Assembly (NCBI GenBank): GCA_021464415.1
Contig: CM038464.1
Span: 58,145,328-58,209,327 of the forward strand
DNA length: 64,000 bases
Direction of reading: 5' to 3'
DNA from: Lonicera japonica
Taxonomy: Eukaryota; Streptophyta; Magnoliopsida; Dipsacales; Caprifoliaceae
This document shows positions 1 through 11,962 of this stretch, one piece after another. The translations under genes were made by a program, and so were the position numbers. Within the stretch, counting starts at the first letter, position 1, and every line of letters begins with the position of its first letter. Below the pieces are notes generated by a model that was not told the DNA's origin, did no database searches, and saw nothing but the letters and a program-made list of their open reading frames with translations.

Positions 1-144
1 ATGGGTGCAAATTAAATGAGCTTACGGTTGACCACGTTGACTAACGAATTACATTCAAAATGACACCCAAACATTTATTATGCAAAACTTTGACACCCAA
101 CGTTTTATATGTAAAAACAAACGGCACTCAAAGTCCAAATCACT

Positions 145-1050
145 CTATTTTTATCTTAAAACTATTGAGTAAATTATTCGTACTCCGTGGGCAAATGTCA
201 ACTTCTATAAGTTGGCTCCGCCATTGCAAACACTCCAATCACACGTTGCAACTAAGGCCGAACAATTTGGGAATCTTAATTGTGACAATTAATTTTGTAG
301 AGGATCATAGTATGCCCTTTTAGCAATTTCTTTCCAAAAATAACAAATAACTTCAGTAGGTTTTCTTTCCAATATTTTTAGCCCGGTTGCAACTTGCTGG
401 TTTTTCTTTTTTTTTTTTTTTTTTTTTTGCATGAGTGGACTTTTTTCTCATGACCCTTAAAGCTAATATAAAATTAATTATTACCAAGACGGTTAATTTG
501 GTGGTGTCCTGAAAAACAAAACGGGATAATTACTTTTTAAAAAACAATTATAAACCTAAAAACTATTTGGTGAGCTCTGGCGGTCAAATTGAAAAAGACA
601 AAGTGGGCAAGGGGAAAAGAGGTTTTCTTTTTGATTCAAAATACACAAATTTCCCTTGCACATATTGTTAGTTTTAAACGACATATTTAACGAGACATTC
701 AAAATACACGTCTGCTTTCCATCCACATATTTAATGGGACATTCAATTTTAAACGACAGTAGGATGTGAAGCAAACATGGGGTTGCTTCAGCCTAAAAAA
801 AAAGATTAAGGATGATTGTGGGACAAATACTAAATTTTATGGGTCAAAAGTGCCTTCCTGATGGATGGCCAGCCTTAAAAAAGAGAGAAAAAGAAAAAGG
901 AAAGGATACTGTTAGCTAGTTTTGATGAAAAAAATGTATAATGCCTAAAACGAAAATAATGGTTTTGTATGTTGTACCTAGAGCCAAGCCTTTTGGTGCA
1001 CCCACCGGTGCGAGTTATTGTGAAGGAGAGGATTGGCCTAACCCACTATT
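145..1050. repeat. Duplicated flank, copy A
   Basis: This segment is a diverged copy of the region at 27385-28175. Shared landmarks include the string CTCCGCCATTGCAAACACTC (about 217 here, 27460 there) and GAAAAAAATGTATAATG near 925 and 28120. Its last part (about 975-1040) matches 34240-34310, where the C-terminal end of an EC1-like pseudogene lies. Copy A therefore looks like a deletion derivative of the longer copy, lacking the EC1-like body. I infer a local segmental duplication of the gene flank. The short open frames inside it show no family resemblance. Confidence 0.6.
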
Positions 1051-2266
1051 AATTGTTCTAATGGATATTTTCCACATAATGCAATTATGTGGCAGTGTTG
1101 TAATGGTAAAATTATGTGTGTTGGTAATTTGCTTGAATGGTCCGCAATTAAATTTACTTCATAAAACTAGAAGGAAATGAAAGTTAATGAAGTGTGTTAT
1201 TTTGCCCCTCTACTGTTAGTGAAACAAAATGAATTTGAGGAAGTGTCAAATTGACATAAATTAATAGTTTGAGGTGCTGTTTGTAAAAAAAATAAAAAAA
1301 ATAGTTCAAGTGTCAAAATGACAATCAAAAATAGTTAATTAAGGAGACAAATATGAATTTTACTCAAAGTTTTAGAATTTCAAAACAATAAAAGGAAAAC
1401 CAAATGCACTTCATCATTTTTGCATAATTACTGAACTTGATTTTACACACTTCATTTTAAAATAAGGATTCTTTAACCATAAACATGGTAAATATAAAAT
1501 TCAAGTAAAATGTTGCCAAGCAAGTAGGCTAATTTAATTGGGGATTGGAGGCATCCACCCAGACTTGAGAAAGATCCCAGCTTCAAGTCTCACAAAGAAA
1601 GATTTAGAGTGAGTTTTATTTGTTTGTAGTTAAAGGAAGAAATTTAGACCACCAATTCTTTAGAGCATCCACAGTGTAAATATAAAATTTAGAGCTAAAT
1701 TTGTAACTAAGTTTTGAGAGTGTGCTTTGCTCGTATCAATTTTGTACAAAAATAAATAATTAAAAGAAATGCCTCATACGAGTAAGGCACACTCTTATGA
1801 GCCATACAAGTGTACTTCACTCGTATGAGCATTTTTTTATTTTTTTGTTAACTCTTTGTGAGATAGAATGGAATATAAATATATATATATATATAGTTTC
1901 ATAGGAGTATGCTTCACTAGTATATAATATATGTTTACTTTTTTTACCATACAAACCTAAATTTAACCATTAATATTACTCTCGATGTGAGATGGGGTAT
2001 GATAAATTTACGAATTTATCATACCCACCCTGATTACTCTCAGAAAGGAATAAGATAATCAGGTACAAATAATAGGACATCTCTACTTTAAATGAAAGCA
2101 ATATAATAATTACAAATAAAAAGGGCCATCTCTGCTTTAAACGAAAGGAATATATCTCTACTTTTAATGGTAAAGAATATAATTAATAATCACAAATAGC
2201 AGATAAGATAACCAAAAAAGGGAAAAGTTGAACAGAGTGTCCATTACAAGTAATAAAGACATCTTT
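1051..2266. other. AT-rich intergenic stretch with short tandem units
   Basis: No gene is recognisable. About 1200-1380 is low-complexity sequence with 'gtcaaaatgaca' motifs. From about 2070 to 2240 there are imperfect tandem units built around ACATCTCTACTTTAAATGAA and ATAATAATTACAAAT, which resume at 10741-10870 on the other side of the gypsy element. The element thus landed inside a small host tandem array. A GAGCATCCACAGTG start at about 1664 resembles a MITE end, but I found no matching second end. Confidence 0.5.
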
Positions 2267-4175
2267 TGTAATACCCCGTAATATAATTGGTGTAAATTAG
2301 ACACATATTTCTTGGTTAAGTATGGACTAAATTGTAAAGTTGCAAAAGTTCAGGGTTAAAATAATAAAGTTACGAAACTTCAGGGTTAAATTCCGTAATT
2401 AAACATAAAGTTACATTTTTTCCTTTTAAGCCTAACCGACTCCACCATCTGCATTCCTTTGATTTTCCGTTTTCGTTGCCGAGCGACAGAGAGAAATTAA
2501 AGAAAATAGGTACGAAAATTTCGTCTTAGTAATTGGTTATCAAAACTTCGCCGAATCGAGTCGAGCCTTAAAGGAAAGTTGTTCTATACATTGAGGGCTA
2601 CGCAACGGTATAAGAATTTTAGAGTTGTGCTAGTCGGGGTTTGGGTATCAACTCAAATTTTATTATTTGGGGCTAAATATTCTGAGGTAGGGGTTTAATT
2701 AATTTTAAAAGCTGATAGTATAATTTTATTATATATGAATCATCGAATTTTAATTGTCTTTGTTTTAAGAATTATTATATGATGAGGATGATGATGTTTG
2801 TGATTTATAAAGTCATGTGCATGTTATTTGAAGCAAGATATGCCATTAAACTTGATATATTTGTATTATTTGATATACATGAAATATTCTTTGGATGTAT
2901 AAATATTTTATATTTATGAAATTAATTAATTAATGAATTATATACATCAAGGGACATGTATAGAGATTTGTTGTGGTTATATGGCATAAGTTGTTTCAAA
3001 TATTCATTTATTAGCATGTTATGCATACTGTGCATCGTCATTGTGTCAACCGAATTCTTGGAGACTTTTTGGCAAGCTCGGATTATTCTTATGGCCTATC
3101 ATGTGGGCATATATCTTATATTTATGGTGTCGAAAGCTTCTTATATCTGCTGAATTATTCTGGGATGTGATACGGTTCTGTGATGGGTTTGATATGATTG
3201 CTATTGTGGCCCTTCGATGATGAAGGAAATATGTATTGACTAGTGCTTGTCGATGTGAAAATAAGTAGGGCTCGGTGCCCTTGGGTTGAAAATTCTTAAA
3301 CCCCCGGGGGACAGCAATGATGTCGGCTGTCTAGAGCCAGCGGTGAGTAGCCTGAAAATCTAGGCCTCGGCAAAGAACTAGTGATTCTGTGATATGATAT
3401 GGATGGACACGTGGTCCAATTATATTATGATATGATGATGATCTTTGATGGGCTGAATGATATTATATTGTGATCATGTTCGACTTATTCTCTGGGGCGG
3501 TCAGGCCCGTTTTTCTTCTTATGATTATGATTCGGCGCAGCTTCGCTATCTCTTGGGGGCGATCAGGCCCATTGTTATTATCATTATATTGATTTGGTTC
3601 GGCCTCGGTATTCTTTCGGCATAATGGTTGACACAAGGGAGGTAACCTGCATATGCACATGCATGCATTGTTTTATTGGTTGAGCCATGATTTATGATTA
3701 AATAGTTAATTACGTTTCGTACGTAATATTGCCTATTACATTCCCCCTACTGAGCTGTGAGCTCACCCCTTTTTATGTAAACCAATTCAGGTATCCAAGA
3801 GACGGATACGATAGAAGAGGCAACTGGGTCGGGAACGAAATAGAGGATCTCTGATACCGACTCATTTTTGTTTTATAGGTGTGTACATGGAAAGCCACAG
3901 CTAGCCTGGGTTGTTGTTTACTATGTAATACATGTTAACATAGTGTGTATGTCTTTTGGATTTCATGCCTGTGTATCGATATATATTACACTCATATTTT
4001 ATATTACCGCCCGTAGCATGAGTACCATGGTTGTTTATTCCAGGTTATGTGATTTTCTTGGATTTATTATTTTATTATTTATTTCAAACCTACTTTAGCT
4101 CTACTAAGGTGGGTTAGTAACATTCCAGGTCTTAATTACAGGTGTTATCCTACTAATTAAGGCGGGGGCGTTACA
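2267..4175 (+). repeat. 5' LTR of gypsy element 1
   Basis: Begins TGTAATACCCCG and ends GGGGCGTTACA, directly followed by the primer-binding site. It is collinear with the LTR at 8833-10741; the two have the same overall length and differ by scattered substitutions (for example GACACATATT against GACTCATATT). Short open frames inside it are repeated in the other LTR and are not genes. In these elements this LTR supplies the promoter. Confidence 0.93.
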
Positions 4176-4178
4176 AAT

Positions 4179-4190
4179 TGGTATCAGAGC
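4179..4190 (+). other. Primer-binding site, tRNA-iMet, gypsy 1
   Basis: TGGTATCAGAGC, three bases after the end of the 5' LTR, is complementary to the 3' end of plant initiator methionine tRNA. This is the usual minus-strand primer site of plant LTR retrotransposons and fixes the transcription direction as plus. Confidence 0.92.
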
Positions 4191-4310
4191 ATAGGTTTGC
4201 GATTTACTTGGGTTGTGGGACGAAATATGTGAATTATGAGATGAACTATATTTTTTATGAATATGTGTATATCAGGTTATCATAATATTTTTTTTGTTTG
4301 CGTATAGTTA

Positions 4311-5218
4311 ATGGCGACTCCACCAGATGATGGGGTGAATCATGCCACTCACGAGAGTTCTACTTCGGGAGGGGAGTCTGTAGATGCTATTCGTGCGATA
4401 GCTCGGGAGTTGGCCAATGTATTGACTCATACCGAACAACCTCGAGAAAGAGTTCATGAGAATCAGGCTATGGTGGCCCTGGAGAAGTTCAAAAAGTTAT
4501 CTCCTCCTACTTTTAATGGATATCCGGACCCGATACAGCGGAGTCTTGGCTCGATTAGATAGAGAGAGCCTTTGATGTCATGCATTTATCGGATGATTTG
4601 AGACTCAGCCTCGGTACATATCGGTTGATTGATCAGGCGTGTGTTTGGTGGAGGAACGTGTCGAGGAGGGCGGATGCTCCTACTACTTGAGAGCAATTCA
4701 CCCAGTTATTTTTAGAGCATTATTTATCACCGGTCCATCGTAGTATCAAGAGGGATGAGTTCCGTTCTCTTATCTAAGAAAATATGTCCGTGACGGAGTA
4801 TGTGGCAAAGTTCGAAAGTCTGAGCCGTTTCGAGAAAGGTTTAGACAGTGATCTTAATGAGAAGATACATTTGTTTCTGAAAGGATTGAAGCCTTCTATC
4901 AGAGAGAATGTATATCACTTAAGCTATAGCAGTGTGACTGAAGCTGTGAGAGTGGCCATGAAAGTGGATCAGGAGAGAGTAGACGCCAGTAGATTCCTAG
5001 AAAGAAAAAGGGGTATCAAGGGGAGAAAATCGAGTAATCAGGAGAAGAAGCATATAGGTGATTCAGGGTCTTCCAGTGGCAGTGTTGGTAGAGACTATTT
5101 TTTGGGAAGCAGTAGCGAGCACCAGGGACAGAGAGAGAGGGTTTGTTATGCGTGCAGTCAATCGGGGCATATTCGTAGGGGTTGTCCAAATGTGAGTCGG
5201 GAGCAGCAGCCGTCTTAA
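4311..5218 (+). pseudogene. gag of gypsy 1 (broken)
   Basis: The ATG at 4311 opens a capsid-type Gag. The first frame runs to a stop at 4560, but homologous reading continues in another frame after about 4540, so a one-base indel is present. In-frame stops follow around 4687 and 4776, and the frame reopens at 4784. The C-terminal part holds a CCHC zinc knuckle (C-Y-A-C, then G-H, then C, near 5143-5182). Gag forms the virus-like particle that packages element RNA. In its present state it could not give a full-length protein. Confidence 0.85.
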
Positions 5219-5266
5219 CCTCCCTACAGCCAGTCTCAAACTCAGGGCTCGAGCCGTGGTAGCGGA

Positions 5267-7264
5267 ATGGGCCAATCTTTCTCTAGTGGTCAAGGCCGGA
5301 GTCAGAGTCAATCTCGTGGGGGTGGAAGTTTGTACGCTTGGGGAGGCAGTAGGACTTCGGGTCGAGTGTATACCTTGAGTCAGGTGGAGCAACCTGAAGC
5401 TAAGGTGATGGAAGGTACCGTTCTATTCTTTAGCTCTTGGGTTAAAGTTTTATTTGATACCGGTGCTTCTTATTCATTTATCTCGTTAGCTTTAGTCACT
5501 AGATTGGGATTGAATGTGGAACGTTTGGATATACCGATATGTGTTGGTTCGCCTTTGGGGAGTGATGTACGGTTGAGTTATATTTGTAGAAATTGTTCCT
5601 TGAGTGTTGGAGAATCCTCGATAGAGTTTGATCTTATTGTGATGGATATGGAAGTCTATGATCTTATTTTAGGAATGGATTGGTTGACTACTTTTCATGT
5701 GATAATTGATTGTTCTAAACGTCGAGTATCAATTCTATTGCCTAATAGTGAGATGTTGATCTTCCATTGTAAATTTGAGTCACATACGTCGAGTACGTAT
5801 TTGAGGCCCAAAGAACAACGGGATTTCTTTGGGTGGTTGGCTAGTATGGTGGCACGAGAGGAGGGTGGTTCGTATCCTTCTAATTTTCCTGTGGTTAGAG
5901 AATTTTCAGATGTGTTTCCTGATGATCTTTCGGGTCTTTCCTCTCATCGGGCGGTAGACTTTTTTATTGACTTTATTCCGGGTACTGCTCCGATATCGTT
6001 AGCACCGTATCGAATGGCTCCTGCCGAGCTGAAGGAACTGAAAGTTCAAATTGATGAGTTGTTGCGAAAAGGGTTTATCAGACCTAGTGTGTCTCCTTGG
6101 GGCGCACCTGTATTGTTTGCTAACAAGCAAGATGGGTCGTTACGGTTGTGTATAGACTATCGTCAATTGAACCGTGTCACTGTCAAGAATAAGTATCCGT
6201 TGCCCTGAATAAATGATCTGTTTGATCAATTACAAGGTGCCGTTAGATTTTCCAATATAGATCTCCGATCGGGCTATCATCAGATGTTAGTTCGTGAAGA
6301 AGATATTTCAAAGACGGCGTTTCGTACTCGATATGGTCATTATGAGTTTCTAGTGATGCCATTCGGGTTGATGAATGCACTAGCGGCATTTATGGACTTG
6401 ATGAATCGCTTATATCGTCCCTATCTTGATCAGTGTGTGGTGGTTTTTATAGATGATATTCTTATATACTCCAAGTCTGATGAGGAGCATGAGAATCATC
6501 TCCGTCTAGCTCTTCAAGTCCTCCGAGATCACCAATTCTATGCTAAGCTTAGCAAATGTGACTTTTGGATGTCGGAAGTTAAATTGTTGGGACATGTGGT
6601 CTCGAGTAATGGAATTTCGGTAGATCCAATGAAAATAGAAGTTGTTCTAAAGTGGGAAAGGCCTCGAAATGTTACGGAGGTTAGAAGTTTTCTGGGTTTA
6701 GCAGGCTATTATCATCGGTTTGTGAAAGACTTTTCTCGGATAGCATTGCCATTGACTCACCTCACTCATAAAGGTGTCCAATTCATTTGGAGTGACGATT
6801 GTGAGAAAGCCTTCCTAGAGTTGAAGGGTAAGCTTACTTCGGCTCCAGTTCTTGTTTTACCCGAGCGGGGAAAGGGTTATACGATTTATTGTGATGCTTC
6901 TAGATTTGGTTTGGGTTGTGTTCTTATGCAAGTAGAGCATGTTGTGGATTATGCCTCCCGTCAGCTCAAGCAACACGAGAAAAACTACCCTACCCATGAT
7001 CTAGAATTGGCTGCGGTTGTATTTGCTATTAAGATTTGGCGTCATTATCTGTATGGTGAGACATTTGAAGTCTATTCTGATCACAAGAGCCTGAAATATA
7101 TCTTTACCCAGAAAGATTTGAATCTTAGGCAGCGACGGTGGATAGAATACTTGGAAGATTATGATTTTACTTTGCAGTATCACCCGGGCAAAGCTAATGT
7201 TGTAGCCGATGCCTTGAGTCGAAAATCCCAAGGGTCTTTAGTTGCTCTACGATGTCGAGAGTGA
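5267..7264 (+). pseudogene. pol of gypsy 1: protease, RT, RNase H (broken)
   Basis: One frame spans this region, interrupted by a TGA at 6206. The protease motif [11 protein letters not shown] lies near 5453-5485. Reverse transcriptase follows: the LCIDYRQLN block ends just before the TGA, VMPFG is near 6350, and the catalytic box is FIDD at 6446-6457. RNase H starts around the IYCDAS motif near 6885 and ends with the typical [14 protein letters not shown] near 7180-7220. The TGA replaces a residue usually Arg, which fits a CGA to TGA change. Polymerase residues are intact, so this is a stop-disabled rather than eroded copy. The frame ends at a second stop at 7262. Confidence 0.88.
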
Positions 7265-7279
7265 AAGTTAAGACAATAA

Positions 7280-8783
7280 TTGCAACGATACAATCTTATG
7301 GTGAGTCGGAATGATAACCAAGCATATCTTTATAATATGGTTGTTCAACCAGCAATCCAACAACAGGTGATTGGTGCCCAACGTGTAGACGAAGAACTTC
7401 GGGTGATAGGTGATCGTTTGGCTACGAAAGTCGAACACGGTGGATACAGACTTGGGACCGACGGAGGAATTCGGGTTCGAGATAAATTGGTAGTGCCGAA
7501 AGATCCAGAACTTAGAAACGAAATTCTAAGTGAAGCCCATCATTTTAAATTTTCTATTCACCCGGGAGGTACAAAGATGTATCGAGACTTGTGCCAAAAT
7601 TTTTGGTGGAGTGGTATGAAACGTGATGTCGTAAATTATGTAAGTAAGTGTATGACCTGTCAGTTAGTGAAGGCCGAACATCAAAGACCCGCAGGGCAAC
7701 TTCAACCATTGCCTATTCCCGAGTGGAAGTGGGAACATGTTACAATGGATTTTGTTTCGGGGTTACCTAAAACTTTGGGTGGTCAAGACACCATTTGGGT
7801 AATTGTTGATAGATTGACGAAGTCTGCTCATTTCCTTCCCATTCGTAACAACCAAAATATAGAGAGCCTTGGCAAATTATATGTTCGAGAGATAGTTAAG
7901 TTGCACGGGGTGCCACTTAGTATTGTATCGGATCGAGATCCTCATTTCACATCTCAATTTTGGGGGAGTTTACAGAAAGCTTTGGGTACTCAGTTGAATT
8001 TTAGTACGGCATTCTATCCACAGACAGATGGGCAATCCGAACGAGTTATTCAGATCCTCGAGGATATGTTGAGAGCTTGTCTTAGATTTTCGAGGAAATT
8101 GGATAGAGCATTTGCCTTTAGTAGAGTTTGCCTACAATAACAGTTTTCAGGCCAGTATAGGCATGGCGCCTTATGAAGCATTGCATAGTCGTTCGTGTAT
8201 ATCTCCGATTTGTTGGTTCGAAGTTGGGGAAAGAAACTTGTTGGGTCCGGAATTGGTAGAACAAACCATTGAGAAGGTTAAGATTATTCGACAACATCTC
8301 CTTACTGCTCAGAGTTGGTAGAAGAGTTATGCCGATAGACGTCGTCGTCCTTTGGAGTTTGAAGTCGGTAGTCATGTATTTTTGAAAACCAAACCTCGTT
8401 TTGGTATCACACGTTTTGGTGGCAGAGGAAAATCAGTTCCTCGTTACATTGGGCCGTTTGAAATCTTGGAGCGTGTTAGAAATGTTTCGTATCGTTTGGC
8501 TTTACCTCCATAGATGTCGCTTGTTCATAATGTCTTTCACATGTCGATGCTTCGACGGTATGTTTACGATCTATCCCATATTGTTCAATTAGAAGATTTA
8601 GAAATACTTAATGATGGGACGTATGAAACCCGACAGATTCAAATCCTAGACCATCAAAACCGAGTACTGAGAAACAAAGTCATACCACTAGTCAAAGTCT
8701 TGTGGTTGCACCACGAAGCCGAGGAGGCAACATGGGAAATGGAACTTGAGATCCACCACAAATATCCTGACTTATTCATTTAA
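7280..8783 (+). pseudogene. pol of gypsy 1: integrase and chromodomain (broken)
   Basis: The frame first shows the H-H-C-C zinc-binding part (histidines near 7540-7565, CMTC at about 7652). The DDE core comes next: VDRLTKSAHF near 7806, SDRDPHF near 7928 and an E in DGQSER near 8030. A one-base shift at about 8110 moves the reading to another frame, with further stops at 8319 and 8512. The tail from 8514 has VLRNK...VKVLW...EEATWE, a chromodomain-type end that in chromoviruses steers insertion to marked chromatin. It ends at 8783, about 50 bases before the 3' LTR. Confidence 0.86.
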
Positions 8784-8819
8784 GGTACGATATTTAAATT
8801 TCGAGGAAGAAATTTTTAT

Positions 8820-8832
8820 TAGTGGGAGAGAT
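8820..8832 (+). other. Polypurine tract of gypsy 1
   Basis: TAGTGGGAGAGAT directly precedes the 3' LTR. This is the expected plus-strand primer position, and the GTGGGAGAGA core is typical of plant gypsy and copia tracts. Confidence 0.8.
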
Positions 8833-10741
8833 TGTAATACCCCGTAATATAATTGGTGTAAATTAGACTCATATTTCTTGGTTGAGTATGGACTAAATTG
8901 TAAAGTTGCAAAAGTTCAGGGTTAAAATAATAAAGTTACGAAACTTCAGGGTTAAATTCCGTAATTAAACATAAAGTTAGATTTTTTCCTTTTAAGCCTA
9001 ACCGACTCCACCATCTGCATTCCTTTGATTTTCCGTTTTCGTTGCCGAGCGACAGAGAGAAATTAAAGAAAATAGGTACGAAGATTTTGTCTTAGCAATT
9101 GGTTATCAAAACTTTGTCGAATCGAGTCGAGCCTTAAGGGAAAGTTGTTCTATACGTTGAGGGCTACGCAACGGTATAAGAATTTTAGAGTTGTGTTAGT
9201 CGGGGTTTGGGTATCAACTCAAATTTTATTATTTGGGGCTAGATATTCTGAGGTCGGGGTTTAATTAATTTTAAAAGCTGATAGTATAATTTTATTATAT
9301 ATGAATCATCGAATTTTAATTGTCTTTGTTTTAAGAATTATTATATGATGAGGAAGATGATGTTTGTGATTTATAAAGCCATGTGTATGTTATTTGAAGC
9401 AAGATATGCCATTAAACTTGATATATTTGTATTATTTGATATACATGAAATATTCTTTGGATGTATAAATATTTTATATTTATGAAATTAATTAATTAAT
9501 GAATTATATACATCAAGGGACATGTATAGAGATTTGTTGTGGTTATATGGCATAAGTTGTTTCAAATATTCATTTATTAGCATGTTATGCATACTGTGCA
9601 TCGTCATTGTGTCAACCGAATTCTTGGAGACTTTTTGGCAAGCTCGGATTATTCTTATGGCCTATCATGTGGGCATATATCTTATATTTATGGTGTCGAA
9701 AGCTTCTTATATCTGCTGAATTATTCTGGGATGTGATACGGTTCTGTGATGGGTTTGATATGATTGCTATTATGGCCCTTCGATGATGAAGGAAATATGT
9801 ATTGACTAGTGCTTGTCGATGTGAAAATAAGTAGGGCTCGGTGCCCTTGGGTTGAAAATTCCTAAACCCCCGGGGGACAGCAATGAGGTCGGCTGTCTAG
9901 AGCCAGCGGTGAGTAGCCCGGAAATCTAGGCCTCGGCAAAGCACTAGTGATTCTGTGATATGATATGGATGGACACGTGGTCTAATTATATTATGATATG
10001 ATGATGATCTTTGATGGGCTGGATGATATTATATTGTGATCATGTTCGACTTATTCTCTAGGGTGGTCAGGCCAGTTCTTCTTCTTATGATTATGATTCG
10101 GCCCAGCTTCGGTATCTCTTGGGGGCGGTCAGGCCTATTGTTATTATCATTATATTGATTTGGTTCGGCCTCGGTATTCTTTTGGCATAATGGTTGACAC
10201 AAGGGAGGTAACCTGCATATGCACATGCATGCATTGTTTTATTGGTCGAACCATGATTTATGATTAAATAGTTAATTACGTTTCGTATGTAATATTGCCT
10301 ATTACATTCCCCCTACTGAGCTGTGAGCTCGCCCCTTTTTATGTAAACCAATTCAGGTATCTAGGAGACGGATACGACAGAAGAGGCAACTAGGTCGGGA
10401 ACGAAATAGAGGATCTCTGATACCGACTCATTTTTGTCGTATAGGTGTGTACATGGCAAGCCACAGCTAGCCTGGGTTGTTGTTTACTATGTAATACATG
10501 TTAACATAGTGTGTATGTCTTTTGGATTTTATGCCTGTGTATCGCTGTATATTGCACTCATGTTTTATATTACCGCCCGTAGCATGAGTACCATGGTTGT
10601 TTATTCCAGGTTATGTGATTTTCTTGGATTTATTATTTTATTATTTATTTCAAACCTACTTTAGCTCTATTAAGATGAGTTAGTAACACTCTAGATCTTA
10701 ATTACAAGTGTTATCCTACTAATTAAGTCGGGAGCGTTACA
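8833..10741 (+). repeat. 3' LTR of gypsy element 1
   Basis: Collinear with 2267-4175, beginning TGTAATACCCCG and ending GGGAGCGTTACA. Differences from the 5' LTR are sparse point changes and a small indel in a GATGAGGATGATGATG run. Such similarity implies a fairly recent insertion relative to the decay of the coding region. Confidence 0.93.
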
Positions 10742-11198
10742 TCTCTACTTTAGATGAAAGAAATATAATAATCACAAGTACTACGACATTTTTACTTTTA
10801 ATGAAGGGTATAAAATAATCACAAATACCAAAAAAGGGAAAGGTTGAAAAGAGTGTCCATTACAAAAATAATATGTTACTGTTTATTCATGGATCTATAA
10901 ATAAGTGTCTCGATTGTTAGATTAATTTATATGTACGTTGTGGACTCATGGTTTTCCTATCTATTCATTGCGCAACTTTAGTAAGCTCAACTTAAACTTT
11001 CACTCCTTTTATTATATTTCGTTCCATTACTTGGTGTTAGTTAGAATTGTATATGAAATCATGTTATTTCATACTCTTTTGAAATATATGTATATATATT
11101 TTTGCATGACTAAAATTCTATTATACTTTCTACTTAATATATATATATATTTTCAGTCACTTGATTCGAGTTGTTTGAATTTGTTTTTAAATAAGATG
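10742..11198. other. AT-rich gap, no gene seen
   Basis: The first 130 bases continue the host tandem units found just before 2267 (shared string CAAAAAAGGGAAA...GTTGAA...AGAGTGTCCATTACAA). The rest is AT-rich with no recognisable gene. The last nine bases, AATAAGATG, form one half of the target duplication of the MITE at 11199. Confidence 0.5.
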
Positions 11199-11587
11199 GG
11201 GTAATTAGCTAAAATGACCTTTAAAATTTGACCAAAATTATTCGCTCGTCCCTAAAGTTCAATTTTGGGTTGACGTATCCTTAAAGTTTTTAATTTCGGT
11301 TGAAACATCCTTATAATTTCTAATTTTGTTGTAAACATCTTTAAAATTTCTAATTTCGATTGAAGTATCCTTAAAGTTTCTAATTCCGGTTAGAGCATTC
11401 AAAAATGACCCTTAAAAAGTGGCTTATGATAATTACGCGCGTTTTCCATCCATCTTTTAAACGGGCATTCAGTTTTGAAGTATGTGGGAAAATTAGAAAC
11501 TTTAAGGATGCTTCAACCGAAAATTGAACTTTAGGGAGGAGTGAGAGATTCTAGTTAAACTTTAGGGATCATTTTTGCTAATTACCC
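11199..11587. mobile_element. MULE-type MITE with 9-bp TSD
   Basis: The element is 389 bp and non-coding. Its ends are inverted: GGGTAATTAGCTAAAATGA at the left and a near-perfect complement ending GCTAATTACCC at the right. Flanks AATAAGATG (11190-11198) and AATAAAATG (11588-11596) agree at 8 of 9 positions, the duplication length of Mutator-like elements. Inside are about four tandem units around CCTTAAAGTTTCTAATTTCGGTTG. It sits less than 100 bp upstream of the first exon of the ANK/PGG gene and so may be part of its promoter region. Confidence 0.75.
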
Positions 11588-11674
11588 AATAAAATGAGTC
11601 TATATATTTGTTTTAACTCATCAAATATTTTCGGTTGTTTGATTGTGCATGTGTTGATCAGGCTATATCTGACA

Positions 11675-11962
11675 ATGGTACCAGTTCGAGAATTGCTGAC
11701 TGGAATTGACAATTATGAAATTTGGAAGGCATGCATGAAAATATATTTGAAGGGTGAGGGTATATGGGATATTATAAAAGGGACTACATCAGGAGATGAT
11801 ATAAATAGTAAGAAAAAAATGAATAGAAAGGCATTACATGCTATTCAAGTTTCTTGCTCAATCAAACACTTGATATAATTAAGGATATGACTTCAGCCAA
11901 AGATGCTTGGACTAGTTTGGAGGATTGGTTCTCTGTATACCCTTCTGAAAACAACAAACAAG
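11675..11962 (+). pseudogene. N-terminal gag-like (DUF4219/UBN2) exon of the ANK/PGG gene, frameshifted
   Basis: From the ATG at 11675 the frame encodes a segment with [10 protein letters not shown] and IWDIIKG, the form seen in copia Gag-like DUF4219/UBN2 domains. From memory of the family, some plant ankyrin/PGG proteins carry this module at the N-terminus. After QVSC (about 11850) the conserved reading continues in another frame ([15 protein letters not shown]), so there is a one-base deletion. The conserved part ends at CAAG before GTAAAA, a plausible donor at 11963. As it stands the exon cannot be read through, so translation may start further on or the gene may be damaged. It could also be an unrelated copia gag fragment, but its position and strand favour an exon. 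Confidence 0.55.

Larger units (their letters stand above)
2267..10741 (+). mobile_element. Ty3/gypsy chromovirus, Tekay/Del-like, degenerate
   Basis: This is a full-length LTR retrotransposon of 8475 bp. Two direct LTRs of 1909 bp begin TGTAATACC and end GCGTTACA. They enclose an initiator-Met primer site, gag with a zinc knuckle, protease, reverse transcriptase, RNase H, integrase and a C-terminal chromodomain in gypsy order. The polyprotein is broken by one frameshift in gag, another in integrase and several in-frame stops, so it is not autonomous. Flanking pentamers TCTTT (2262-2266) and TCTCT (10742-10746) are a near-match TSD, made less certain because the host flank is itself repetitive. 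The Tekay/Del assignment rests on the motif style of pol and the chromodomain and is family knowledge, not a search. Confidence 0.93.

Noticed and set aside
1543..1610. Possible tRNA-like stretch with TTCAAGTCTCACAAAGAA
   Set aside because: No cloverleaf with a proper anticodon arm could be drawn. I found no tRNA or rRNA gene anywhere in the window.
1664..2000. MITE starting GAGCATCCACAGTG
   Set aside because: No second inverted end or target duplication could be found.
2956..3153. Identical 65-codon open frames in both gypsy 1 LTRs (also at 9522) and other frames at 3463, 3868, 10029, 10434
   Set aside because: They lie within LTRs, have no protein-family resemblance and are repeated only because the LTRs are repeated.
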